Positions 20,201 to 28,792 of a stretch of 30,633 nt of DNA are shown here, piece after piece; positions within the stretch are counted from its first letter, which is position 1, and each line of letters opens with the position of its first letter. Source of the DNA: a virus. The notes beneath the pieces are model-generated. The model was not told the origin of the DNA. It saw nothing but the letters and a program-made list of their open reading frames with translations, and did not search any database. Where the stretch lies: the IMG/VR virus record IMGVR_UViG_3300032046_000144, positions 1 to 30,633 of that record; one strand, 5' to 3'. The translations under genes were made by a program, and so were the position numbers.

Positions 20201-20833
20201 ATGTATATGACTCTTAATGAAACCCTATCTAAAATAGATAAGATATTTGAAGATGGAATTACTCCTTTAGCTTCAGTTCCTACCGAGCCGGTAGCAAGTG
20301 GTTTGATGGCTACGGTTACTAGTAAATTAACTGGTATATGGAGTAATCCTGGGTTAAGTAAATATAGAAAAGTTACACATAATGAGGTTGAATCAGCATA
20401 TACTAAAAGTTATGATAAAGCTATTAAGGGTTCCGAACAGATCAAAAGAGAACTACATCTTGTAAATGAAGTAGACCCTAGTATAATGCCGGGTAATGTA
20501 AGCAATAAAACTAAGGCAGTTGTTAGTGAGGTAGCTGAGACTACTGGTTTAAAGATAGATCAGATAAAGAAAATGCTTTTAGAAATATTTCAAGAAGTGG
20601 CTAACTTGAAAGCAACTATGCCTGCGGATAAAAGAGCTAAGGCAATGTTAAAACTTGTTGGTAGGGTAGCTGCTAATTATAAATTAAAAGAACAGGATAT
20701 AAATACTCTTATGTATTTAATATGGGAAGATGGTTCTCAAATTGATATAACTTTTGGAGATCTGGTTAAGAAAGTTTCAAGTAGCACTATTGGTCAGGGT
20801 ACTGCCGGTCAGACCGGTCAGAGGGTTCCTTAA
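20201..20833 (+). CDS. Hypothetical protein between terminase and portal
   Basis: This 210-residue protein starts MYMTLNETLSKIDKIFEDG; ATGs at 20174 (overlapping terminase) and 20207 are alternatives. It is mostly helical, with a Gly/Gln/Thr tail (GQGTAGQTGQR). The opening resembles the short EILxE/FED N-terminal pattern of other proteins in this block. In T4 this interval holds tail sheath and tube genes; this protein resembles neither. The codon use is more AT-rich than in terminase. No family is recognised. Confidence 0.55.
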   Translation: MYMTLNETLSKIDKIFEDGITPLASVPTEPVASGLMATVTSKLTGIWSNPGLSKYRKVTHNEVESAYTKSYDKAIKGSEQIKRELHLVNEVDPSIMPGNVSNKTKAVVSEVAETTGLKIDQIKKMLLEIFQEVANLKATMPADKRAKAMLKLVGRVAANYKLKEQDINTLMYLIWEDGSQIDITFGDLVKKVSSSTIGQGTAGQTGQRVP

Positions 20834-20864
20834 TGAGTAAAATAAAAGAGAGGGTACAATAAAA

Positions 20865-22778
20865 ATGGCGAATAATAATGACGAGTTGATTTTTAAGGAT
20901 AATTCAGAATTCATAGACAAGGTGATGAAGCCGCAAGAGGATAAGTTCTTTAAGAAACAGACTACCTTTACTAAGATAAAGAACTACTTCAAAAGGCAAG
21001 AGATACAAACAGCGGATTCCCTTGATTCCAACCTTAAAGTCGCAACCAAAGATTCTTTATGGTATTACTCGCAGTTGGGGTGGGCTTGGGCGTGGTATGA
21101 AAAGAACATAGCCAAGCTATCCATAGATAGACGTAGACGATACGAGGAATATAACCTTATGGACCAGGATGCTATGATATCCGGTTCTCTGGACGTGTAT
21201 GCCGATGAATGTTGCTCTATGAGTATAGAAGAAGGAACGACCATAAATGTAGAATCAGAGAATGATAAGGTTACAGAGGAAGTAGAAGACCTTTTCTTTG
21301 AGACACTTCAGTTAGAAGACCAAGTATGGGGATTATCTAGAGATCTTATTAAGTTTGGTGATTCTCCATTTGAAATAGTAATGAACGAGGCCGAGGACGG
21401 TCTGGCAAAACTTATACCGATACCTCTTGACGGTTTCTACAGGATAGAGGAAGACAGAACACTTAAAAGGTTTGAATTCAGATTACAGGAATCTCTTACA
21501 GATGCCACAGCTAACCTAGACGCACAGGGAGTTCCTCAGACCATACAAAAGATAGAATACGAGCCTTATCAGGTCTGCCATTTCACATTAAAGACCAATG
21601 ACCCAAGACTTTCTCCATATGGACTTTCTATCCTAGAGGGAGCAAGAAAGACGTGGAAACAGCTTAAAATAATGGAAGAATCTCTCATTATTAACCGATT
21701 AACGAGAGCTCCTGAACGCAGGGTATTCTATATTGACGTAGGTAATATGGGTCCTGCCGAAGTTAAGACCTTTATCAACCAGATTAAGCAGGATTACGCA
21801 AAAAGGCAGTTCTACAACCCAGTATCGGGTGAAATAGACCAAATGGCAAGTCCTCTCGCACAGCAAGAGGATTTCTATATACCTACCAGAGAAAGCACAA
21901 CCGGGCAACGAGGAACAAGGATAGAAACACTTCCGGGTTGGACTACCGGCCTTGACCAGATAGCGGATATAAACTTCTTTAGGGATAAGATTATGGCAGC
22001 CCTAAAGATACCGCCTGCCTACCTTGGTAGGCTTACTGGAACACCAGACGGTTCTACAAACGTAGATATGACCAAATCCGGTCTATCTGTATTAGATAAA
22101 CGTTTCGGCAGAACTATAATGAGGATCCAGAAGGCTATCGTATCGCAGTTGTTTAAATTGGCATATATACAGCTATTTTTGAAAGGTTACTCTGCTGAGG
22201 ATATTAAGTCCTTAAAGATAACTATGACTATACCTTCAAATATAGATGAACTTACGAAACTTGAACTTATCAACGCAAGGTTGAATGCACTGAATGTTGC
22301 TAAGAGTATAAATAGTATAGATGGTCAGCAATTACTTTCCGACCAGTATGTATTAAAGAATATACTTCGTATGGAAGATGAAGAGATTGAGGAAATGAAG
22401 AAACAAAGAATGCAGGAAATGCCGGCTGCTGGTCCAGCTGAACCAGGTGGCGGTGGTGGTGGCGGTGGTGGAGCTACTGGTGGGATAGAAGGTGAGTTTT
22501 CGGAGTTTGCTAAGGGCAAGGAAGGAGAAGAGCCTAAACCAGGAGAGGAAATTCCTCCTGAAGAGGGTGAGGTTCCTCCTGAAGAAGAGGGCGGTGAAGT
22601 TCCGGGTGAGGAAGTTGCCGAAAGACCGGAAGAGATGGAAGAAAGCAAACTTCCCCACAAGCATATAACTAAATATATTACAAACAGGCATAATCACTTT
22701 GATTACCTATTATATGAAGGGCAGTTCAAAGGTCTGATAGAAAATGGTGGTAAAAAAGAAAGTAAATTAATAACGTAG
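20865..22778 (+). CDS. Portal protein (T4 gp20-like)
   Basis: This 637-residue protein would form the dodecameric ring at the head vertex through which DNA passes and on which the prohead is built. Recognisable T4-like portal features include the acidic RRRRYEEYNLMDQDAMISGS region (about 89-108), DSPFEI (about 165-170), APERRVFYIDVGNM (about 284-297) and the stem/crown portion with YLGRLTG and DGSTNVD. Unusually, the C terminus adds a nine-Gly run (about 527-535), a Glu/Pro-rich disordered segment to about 590, and a His-containing end (HKHITKYITNRHNHF). The ribosome-binding site is AGAGAGGG. It sits directly before the 1286-residue protein. Confidence 0.93.
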   Translation: MANNNDELIFKDNSEFIDKVMKPQEDKFFKKQTTFTKIKNYFKRQEIQTADSLDSNLKVATKDSLWYYSQLGWAWAWYEKNIAKLSIDRRRRYEEYNLMDQDAMISGSLDVYADECCSMSIEEGTTINVESENDKVTEEVEDLFFETLQLEDQVWGLSRDLIKFGDSPFEIVMNEAEDGLAKLIPIPLDGFYRIEEDRTLKRFEFRLQESLTDATANLDAQGVPQTIQKIEYEPYQVCHFTLKTNDPRLSPYGLSILEGARKTWKQLKIMEESLIINRLTRAPERRVFYIDVGNMGPAEVKTFINQIKQDYAKRQFYNPVSGEIDQMASPLAQQEDFYIPTRESTTGQRGTRIETLPGWTTGLDQIADINFFRDKIMAALKIPPAYLGRLTGTPDGSTNVDMTKSGLSVLDKRFGRTIMRIQKAIVSQLFKLAYIQLFLKGYSAEDIKSLKITMTIPSNIDELTKLELINARLNALNVAKSINSIDGQQLLSDQYVLKNILRMEDEEIEEMKKQRMQEMPAAGPAEPGGGGGGGGGATGGIEGEFSEFAKGKEGEEPKPGEEIPPEEGEVPPEEEGGEVPGEEVAERPEEMEESKLPHKHITKYITNRHNHFDYLLYEGQFKGLIENGGKKESKLIT

Positions 22779-22791
22779 AGGTGGAGGATAT

Positions 22792-25700
22792 ATGAACCTA
22801 AAATACGAGGATTTAGTAAAGATTGAAGGGAATTTTTTGAAACCGACTCTTGAAAAAGTCAGGAAAGCAATACAAACAATTTTTGAGGGAAAAACAACCA
22901 GACTTGTAGGATCTGACTTCGATAAGAAGATTGTATTCTTCGTCGATAAGGACCTTAAAACAGCACAGTTTGAAGTGAATGAAGATAAAGTAAAAATTCA
23001 CTCCATAGACGAAGTGTCTGTAGATTCCGAATCCTTTGGACAGAAGTTCACGTCTTTAATGTCTGAAGCCATTGATCTACTTTCCGAAAATAAAGAAGTC
23101 GATTCAAAGAGCAAGTTTAATGATGCTATTGAAGTCCTCCGTAGAAATCTATCCGGCGACAAGACAACTATTTTCGACAAACGTCCTCCACTTTGCGAAC
23201 ATAAGGTCTCTGTCAGAAAAATAAAGATACTCAAAGAAAATAAGAAACAGATAATTAAAGACCTTGCTAAAAATCTTAATGAGATTATGGAAGGTTATTA
23301 TGGTAAAGACGTTATAAAGAACTCTTACTATGAAGTTTCTTTGAATGAGGGGAAATCTAATGAAGTCAGGACATTTGAGAAAGAGCCTTCACTTCTTAGG
23401 AAGGTAGACCTCGCAAAGAAATCAGCAAAGTCAGTGGATATGAAACCTATATTTGAAAACGTCCAGAATTGGATATCTGAGAACGAGGAAGTTTTCTTTC
23501 TTACATCAGATAAGTTCAAAGAGAGGTTAATCGAGTCTTCCAAGACTAATGTATCGGCAACGAAAGATAAGATTAACGAAGCTGTTAGGACGTTTGTGAA
23601 GATGCGGTCTGAGAACGCAGAGTTTAAGAAACTCGCAAATCAGATTCTAAGAGAACAGACAACAGACGATAGTGGTATTAATGAACCTGAAATCGGTAAT
23701 GATAGAGAGCCGGATAGGGACGATCTTGACGATAAGGTAGTTTCGGACGTTGACCGGAAGTCTGATGAAGATAAGCTTGGGTTTATGAGACAGTTTGTAG
23801 ATATCCTTGAGAAGCTGTTGACCAAGATTAAAGAAGTATCAGATGACGAAGAGATTCAGCGTAGGGTTGATTTCGCAGTAGAAACAATCCTTAAAGCAAA
23901 GGAAGAGCAGAGATGGGATAAAGACGAACTGGCCGAGATAGCAAAAGAAGCTATTGAATTAGCGGCTAAAGTTGAAGGTATAGAACCTATTGACACCGAG
24001 ATATCCAAAAGGTCTGAGGAAGAGGATTCCGAAGCCGAGATGGATAGAGAGACTATTTCTGGGACAGAGGGTGGAACTGGGGAAGTTGGTTCATCGGAAG
24101 TTGGAATGGAACCAGAAATCGGTGGGGAAGAGGAATTTGAAACACCTGGCGAAGAGAGAGCCGAACATCTTCCTGGTGGTGAGGAAGAGGGCGGGGAAGA
24201 GGAAGAGTTTAGGCCCCGTAAGAAAGTCAGGAGAGAGTTGACCGAGGAACTTGATGTAGATAATACTGTTATTTCACCGGATGGTGATATAAGTTTTGGC
24301 GATGACGAGGAAGGACTTGAAGGCATAGATATTCCTACGGAAATGGAAAAGCTGACTTGCTATGGATGTGAGAAGGACTTTTCTGTTGAAGGTGGAAATC
24401 CATCCTATAATTGTCCTTATTGTGGTGAGGACGTAGACGGATTTGGTGTTGGGGATCCGGAAGTAGCCGCCTTGTCAAAGGCGGAGTATAATCCTCATCC
24501 TGCTGAAGAAGAGTTAGAGGAAGTTCCTGTATCAGAAGATGATGGTATGGGTAATGCCGATCAATCTTCTGTTAATGAAGCTTCTAAAATGTCTACTAAT
24601 CCTGCCGTTGGTAAGATTACAGACGTTGGTGGAACTGAACTATCAGACAGCGGACCGAAGATGTCAAACAAACCGAAAGTCGGAAAGATGGAAAAAGTCG
24701 TGGGGTCAACAGAGGGTATTATAGATAAGAGTGGTGCGAAGATGGCCACTAACCCTGCTGTAGGATCGCAGACAGTAGTTGACGGAACAAAACTTCCTAC
24801 TGGCGGAAAGAAGATGTCAAAGAATCCAAAGACAGGTAAGATGGAATACGTAGACGGAACAAAGCTCCCAGATAGTGGAAAGAAGATGTCAAAGAACCCC
24901 GCAGTTGGAAAGCAGGAAGTTGTAAAGGGGTCTACTGGCGAGATATCAGATAGCGGTGAAAAGATGTCTACACATCCGAAAGTTGGTAAGATAGAAACTC
25001 TTAAAGAGGGTGTTCCTTCAGCTTCTAAGAATTTAACAGCAAAGAAGTTCGGAAAGGCACTTCCTAAAGAGGATATATTCAAAGGTAAGAAAGACGATAC
25101 AGATATAGATAATATAGATGATACCGATGACGATACTGGTGGCGGTGATATAGCACCTGATACAGATGTATCAGATATAGATCCGGCTGGTGCGTCAGCT
25201 CCTGAAGCTGATGTTGCTCCGGTTGACGTGGATGCAGAAGCTCCGGTTGATATGGGTACGGATGATACAGAAGCTCCGGTTGATACAGATATAAGTGTTG
25301 GTATGGATACGGAAGCCCCTGTAGACACCGATATTCCGGTTGATACGGACACGGACACGGACGATGTATCTCCAATTGATACCGATATTCCGGTTGAAGT
25401 TGGCGCAGTTGGTGTTGATATATCGGTTGGTGGAACTGATGTTGACGTAGCAGGTGGAGCTTCGCAGACTTCCGGTAAACTTCCGGATACTGGGGAGCAG
25501 ATGTCGACTAACCCTCCGGTTGGTGAAGTAGAAACTCTTGGTGAGGAAGGACAGCCTCCCACATCTCCAGTAGCAAATTGTCCCACTTGTGGTGGTGAGT
25601 GTGGGGATGGTGAGTGTGCGGGAGCCGAAGAAGCTGGGGTTTCTGGCGATATGAACACACCTCCTATTGAATTAGAGGGATGTGGTAATGAGGGGTGTGG

Positions 25701-26652
25701 ACATAAGAAGTTAAAGGATAAGAAAGCCCTAAAATTAGCAAGAGAAGATATAAAGAAGATAAGGGAAAGCATAGAAGCTGAGCAGAAACCGAAGTGTAAT
25801 TCTTGTAGCAAGGAGACAACAGACCTTTACGAAGATCCTAAGACGTGGGGGCCTATGTCTAATGCTGGACAGGGTTACCTTTGTCTAGAATGTATGCGTA
25901 GAGACTTTCCTTATATGGTAAAGAAAGAGAAACTTCAGGAAGGTTTACTCGCATTTGCTAAGGCTCACGGAAATGATGATGATTCTGCTCCGATTGAGGA
26001 AACTGAGCAAGTAAACGAGTTGTTAAAACTCACAGATACCGAGTCGGCTAGTGTGTTTAATCCAAGAACACAAGATGATGCTTGTAAGTATGGTAAAGGA
26101 ACTAATTGGTGCATAGCTGCTAAAGGGAGCAGGAATTATTTTAATAGCTATTTTTACGGTAGAGGAATAGAATTGTATATAGTCATTTCTAAAGAGAATC
26201 CGAAAGAGAAATATGCTATTGCGGTGGCTCCAGACGGTACTAAAGAGATGTTTGATGCCCAAGATGGTAGGGTTGAAGATATGGAAGGAACGTTAGCTAA
26301 ATTCGGACTTGACCCTAAAACTATAGGTAAACCTCAGCTGGGCCGTCAGGATAATCAGGAATGGCTTGGAGACGAAGCGGATATAGATGAAGGTTCCTAT
26401 CTTCCGAAAGACGCAACGGTAAACGCAACGTATGGTAGTAAGTCTAATCCAGATAGAAAGTATTACATCGTGAAAGGTAAGGACGGCGTTACCTATTGTA
26501 CGTGTCCTGCTTGGAAGTTTAGCAAAGACCAGCCGAAGTGCTGTAAGCACCTTTCGGATTATACTGGTGGTGGTTCTGGTAGGGTTACGGACGAGAATAA
26601 TGAGGAGTTCATTAGGGAAGCTAACTCCCCGGCAATCGACCCAGAAGTCTAA
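22792..26652 (+). CDS. Giant multidomain protein between portal and prohead protease
   Basis: This 1286-residue protein has no whole-length match that I recognise. Residues 1-300 are helical and charged. 300-480 are very acidic. A zinc ribbon follows (C523, C526, C541, C544). Residues 599-740 hold six tandem repeats of about 25 residues built on KMSxNPxVGKxExVxGTxLxDSG, with a seventh copy at 903. 760-900 is an Asp/Thr/Val/Pro low-complexity tract. Cys clusters lie at 930-942 and 1002-1034 (CxxC...CxxC). A Trp-Cys domain starts at C1098 (CKYGKGTNWCIAAKGSRNY). A SWIM finger ends the protein (C1236-x-C1238, C1251-x-H1253). In T4 this slot holds the small core proteins gp67 and gp68, so an internal head or core role is a fair guess. 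Confidence 0.75.
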   Translation: MNLKYEDLVKIEGNFLKPTLEKVRKAIQTIFEGKTTRLVGSDFDKKIVFFVDKDLKTAQFEVNEDKVKIHSIDEVSVDSESFGQKFTSLMSEAIDLLSENKEVDSKSKFNDAIEVLRRNLSGDKTTIFDKRPPLCEHKVSVRKIKILKENKKQIIKDLAKNLNEIMEGYYGKDVIKNSYYEVSLNEGKSNEVRTFEKEPSLLRKVDLAKKSAKSVDMKPIFENVQNWISENEEVFFLTSDKFKERLIESSKTNVSATKDKINEAVRTFVKMRSENAEFKKLANQILREQTTDDSGINEPEIGNDREPDRDDLDDKVVSDVDRKSDEDKLGFMRQFVDILEKLLTKIKEVSDDEEIQRRVDFAVETILKAKEEQRWDKDELAEIAKEAIELAAKVEGIEPIDTEISKRSEEEDSEAEMDRETISGTEGGTGEVGSSEVGMEPEIGGEEEFETPGEERAEHLPGGEEEGGEEEEFRPRKKVRRELTEELDVDNTVISPDGDISFGDDEEGLEGIDIPTEMEKLTCYGCEKDFSVEGGNPSYNCPYCGEDVDGFGVGDPEVAALSKAEYNPHPAEEELEEVPVSEDDGMGNADQSSVNEASKMSTNPAVGKITDVGGTELSDSGPKMSNKPKVGKMEKVVGSTEGIIDKSGAKMATNPAVGSQTVVDGTKLPTGGKKMSKNPKTGKMEYVDGTKLPDSGKKMSKNPAVGKQEVVKGSTGEISDSGEKMSTHPKVGKIETLKEGVPSASKNLTAKKFGKALPKEDIFKGKKDDTDIDNIDDTDDDTGGGDIAPDTDVSDIDPAGASAPEADVAPVDVDAEAPVDMGTDDTEAPVDTDISVGMDTEAPVDTDIPVDTDTDTDDVSPIDTDIPVEVGAVGVDISVGGTDVDVAGGASQTSGKLPDTGEQMSTNPPVGEVETLGEEGQPPTSPVANCPTCGGECGDGECAGAEEAGVSGDMNTPPIELEGCGNEGCGHKKLKDKKALKLAREDIKKIRESIEAEQKPKCNSCSKETTDLYEDPKTWGPMSNAGQGYLCLECMRRDFPYMVKKEKLQEGLLAFAKAHGNDDDSAPIEETEQVNELLKLTDTESASVFNPRTQDDACKYGKGTNWCIAAKGSRNYFNSYFYGRGIELYIVISKENPKEKYAIAVAPDGTKEMFDAQDGRVEDMEGTLAKFGLDPKTIGKPQLGRQDNQEWLGDEADIDEGSYLPKDATVNATYGSKSNPDRKYYIVKGKDGVTYCTCPAWKFSKDQPKCCKHLSDYTGGGSGRVTDENNEEFIREANSPAIDPEV
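24586..25011 (+). repeat. Six tandem 25-residue coding repeats
   Basis: Within the 1286-residue gene, six units start with the codons for K-M-(S/A) and carry (N/H/K)P.(V/T)G(K/S) then V.G(T/S). Unit lengths vary from 24 to 27 residues. A seventh unit lies apart at about 25498. DNA identity between units is only partial, so the repeats are kept at protein level, not recent duplications. Confidence 0.85.
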
Positions 26653-26663
26653 GAGAGGGTAAT

Positions 26664-27329
26664 ATGCTGGAAGATATTTTTAAACCGGCTTCTACTGCTG
26701 ACTTAGAGAATAGAAATGCCGAGTATTATAAGACACCAGACGCCATAGAGCTCAAGAGAGCTTTAGATGTGGCAGATGAAGCTATAAAGCATTATGATTG
26801 GATCTTTGAAGATGAGTTCTCTGCCGGACACGCAAGAGATAGTAAGAATATGGTAGAGTTCAATATAAAGATGAGCTCTGTAAATGTTCCAGACGAGGTC
26901 CTAGATAAAGCAGAGAAGTTGGGTGTTAGAGAGCAACTTGACCAATACTTTTGGGAAGAGTTGCCGGATCAATTGAAGTTCTTTGTAGAGTGGTTGCAGG
27001 AGGACTTCCCGTTCATAGAAGATTATTACCAAGAAGGTAGAATGGGAGGATGGTTGTTATTGAAGTTAGCTCCTCCGGTGAACTACTACGAGGATGATTT
27101 GAACGGAATAAGGCAAGATTTTGAAAACCTTAATATGGATGTCAGGGATATTAAACCGGCCATAAGAGAGGTTAAGAACACAACAAAGCAATTGGAGAAA
27201 AGAATAAAAGAAATATATAGAATTGCGAGGCGTGTAGAGAACGGAAGAAAGTCATTATCGAAGGAAATGTCCTCACCCAAATACTGGGAGAGGTTTTTTG
27301 AAAACTATGCAGAGGCGGTAAATATATGA
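26664..27329 (+). CDS. Hypothetical protein with N-terminal DIFKPA motif
   Basis: This 221-residue protein starts MLEDIFKPASTADLENRN, related to the N terminus of the 12068 product and to an internal segment of the 13647 product. The rest is helical, with aromatic-rich segments (YFWEELPDQLKFFVEWL, about 94-110) and a coiled-coil-like region (about 150-200). It overlaps the protease gene by 4 bases (ATGA), implying coupled expression. It may be a head-core protein by position only. Confidence 0.6.
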   Translation: MLEDIFKPASTADLENRNAEYYKTPDAIELKRALDVADEAIKHYDWIFEDEFSAGHARDSKNMVEFNIKMSSVNVPDEVLDKAEKLGVREQLDQYFWEELPDQLKFFVEWLQEDFPFIEDYYQEGRMGGWLLLKLAPPVNYYEDDLNGIRQDFENLNMDVRDIKPAIREVKNTTKQLEKRIKEIYRIARRVENGRKSLSKEMSSPKYWERFFENYAEAVNI

Positions 27330-27931
27330 ACAATAACTTGCTTGTAGAACAAACACTTTTTGAATACAAAGTAATAAAGGACGAACACGGAAAGAAGCTT
27401 CGTGGCTTGTTCCAGAAGGCAAACTGCAAGAACGAGAACGGCAGAGTATATAATAAAGAAGTTCTGGCTAGGGAAGTTCAGAAGCTTGTTGAAGCCGTAA
27501 AGAACCGTTCTCTGGTAGGACAACTTGACCATCCGCAGACAGCAACAATTGAATACGCAAAAGCAAGTCATCTAATAACAGGATTACAGGTAAACGAAAG
27601 CGACATATATGGGGAACTGGAAATACTTAATACTCCTAGTGGAAAAATCGTAGAGTCACTCGTCGACGCAAACGTTAAAATTGGAATATCAAGCAGAGGA
27701 CTAGGAACGACACGAAAAGAAATGGACGAAAGTGGATCAGAAATCCAGGTAGTTAACGACGATTTTCAGCTTATCACGTGGGACGTGGTAGCAGAGCCGT
27801 CAACACCCGGAGCATACCTACAATTATCAGAAAATACATTAAGACGTATATTCTCGAAAGACACAAAACCAGCTAATTTCAAGCACGAAATATACAAAAT
27901 AGTCGACGAGTTTCTACGAAATAAGAAATAA
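27326..27931 (+). CDS. Prohead core protease (T4 gp21-like)
   Basis: This 201-residue serine protease would cleave scaffold and capsid proteins during head maturation. The catalytic His is in GQLDHP (H69), followed by the family's strand pattern, and the nucleophile Ser is in KIGISSRGLG (S122 or S123). The WDVVAEPST segment (152-160) matches the conserved stretch after the active site. It lies directly before scaffold and capsid genes, as in T4. It overlaps the upstream gene by 4 bases and is followed by a terminator. Confidence 0.93.
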   Translation: MNNNLLVEQTLFEYKVIKDEHGKKLRGLFQKANCKNENGRVYNKEVLAREVQKLVEAVKNRSLVGQLDHPQTATIEYAKASHLITGLQVNESDIYGELEILNTPSGKIVESLVDANVKIGISSRGLGTTRKEMDESGSEIQVVNDDFQLITWDVVAEPSTPGAYLQLSENTLRRIFSKDTKPANFKHEIYKIVDEFLRNKK

Positions 27932-27945
27932 TTTATAACTCTATT

Positions 27946-27979
27946 AAACACCGTTATTTACAAAAATAGCGGTGTTTTT
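27946..27979 (+). terminator. Rho-independent terminator after the protease gene
   Basis: CACCGTTATT (27949-27958) pairs with AATAGCGGTG (27965-27974), extended by A-T pairs on both sides, and runs into TTTTT. It ends the long unit that starts at 7030, separating it from the scaffold and capsid genes. Confidence 0.88.
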
Positions 27980-27990
27980 ACGCTAAAATG

Positions 27991-28072
27991 CAACCTGGAT
28001 TTAAAAAAACACTACATATATAGTATAAAGGTAGAAAAAAGGTACTTTTAGATAGGCAGTGAGGAGGGAACA
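27991..28072 (+). promoter_or_regulatory. Possible promoter and strong ribosome-binding site for scaffold/capsid genes
   Basis: Between the terminator and the scaffold start lies an AT-rich stretch with TATATAGTATAAAG (28017-28030), which could contain a -10 element. No convincing -35 is present, so a phage-specific late promoter is an option. GAGGAGGGA just before the ATG is a strong ribosome-binding site, fitting high expression. Confidence 0.4.
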
Positions 28073-28074
28073 GA

Positions 28075-28779
28075 ATGAAAGATAAATTACTGGGTATCCT
28101 TAAAGAAGCGAAGATTGATGACGCCGCTGCCAAGCAGATTGCTGAAGGTGTAATGGAAGCTGTTGATGCTCACCTTAAGACGCTTAATGAGACTCGTGAG
28201 AAAGAAGAGAACGAGGCTGTTGAGCTGATTAGGGTAAAAGTTTCTGAGCTGAAAAACAGAGCTGCCAAATCTCACAAAGCACTCTACGAGGCCAAGGAAG
28301 ACTTCAAGAAACGTTTTGAGGAAGCTCGAAATGGCGTTAAGAAGCTGATTGAGGAAGATTACAAATCTCACAAAGCTGAACTATCGCAGAAGACAAAACT
28401 TTTTGTTGAGTCAAAGTGGAAAGAGATTGAGAACACTGTAAAAGAACAGATCGTAAAAGAAGCTAAACCTATTGTTGTTGAATCAAAAGTAGAACCCAAA
28501 GTAGAAATCAAACTAGTCAAAGACGAAACCGAAATAAAGAAACTCAACGAAAACCTGACATCTAAAAATACAACTATCAAAACTATGACAAACGAAAACA
28601 CAACACTCAAAGCTAAGGTTGCGGAGTTGGAGAAGGTATCTAAGACACCTCTCAAAGCGCAAGTGAACGAATCAAAAATCGGTAAGATTCTACCTACCGG
28701 TGAAGATAAGATAGAACAAGTAGATGGATTCTTAGGCGAAATAGTTCGCTTAGCATATCATAATAGCAAAGTCCAATAG
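28075..28779 (+). CDS. Prohead scaffold (core) protein, T4 gp22-like
   Basis: This 234-residue protein is almost entirely charged helix with coiled-coil segments (about 38-125 and 150-195), linked by a Lys/Val/Glu-rich stretch (VVESKVEPKVEIKL). Its place between protease and major capsid protein, its length and its composition fit the T4 gp22 scaffold, around which the head assembles and which the protease later degrades. The last residues, VDGFLGEIVRLAYHN, form a conserved-looking amphipathic end that could bind the capsid protein. Identification is by position and composition more than by sequence motif. Confidence 0.8.
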   Translation: MKDKLLGILKEAKIDDAAAKQIAEGVMEAVDAHLKTLNETREKEENEAVELIRVKVSELKNRAAKSHKALYEAKEDFKKRFEEARNGVKKLIEEDYKSHKAELSQKTKLFVESKWKEIENTVKEQIVKEAKPIVVESKVEPKVEIKLVKDETEIKKLNENLTSKNTTIKTMTNENTTLKAKVAELEKVSKTPLKAQVNESKIGKILPTGEDKIEQVDGFLGEIVRLAYHNSKVQ

Positions 28780-28792
28780 GAGGAATTTGAGA

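Noticed and set aside
24561-25811. 416-codon open frame on the - strand
   Set aside because: It is antisense to the repeat and Asp-rich part of the 1286-residue gene; its Ser/Pro/Thr composition mirrors those repeats, and it would be the only - strand gene in the operon.
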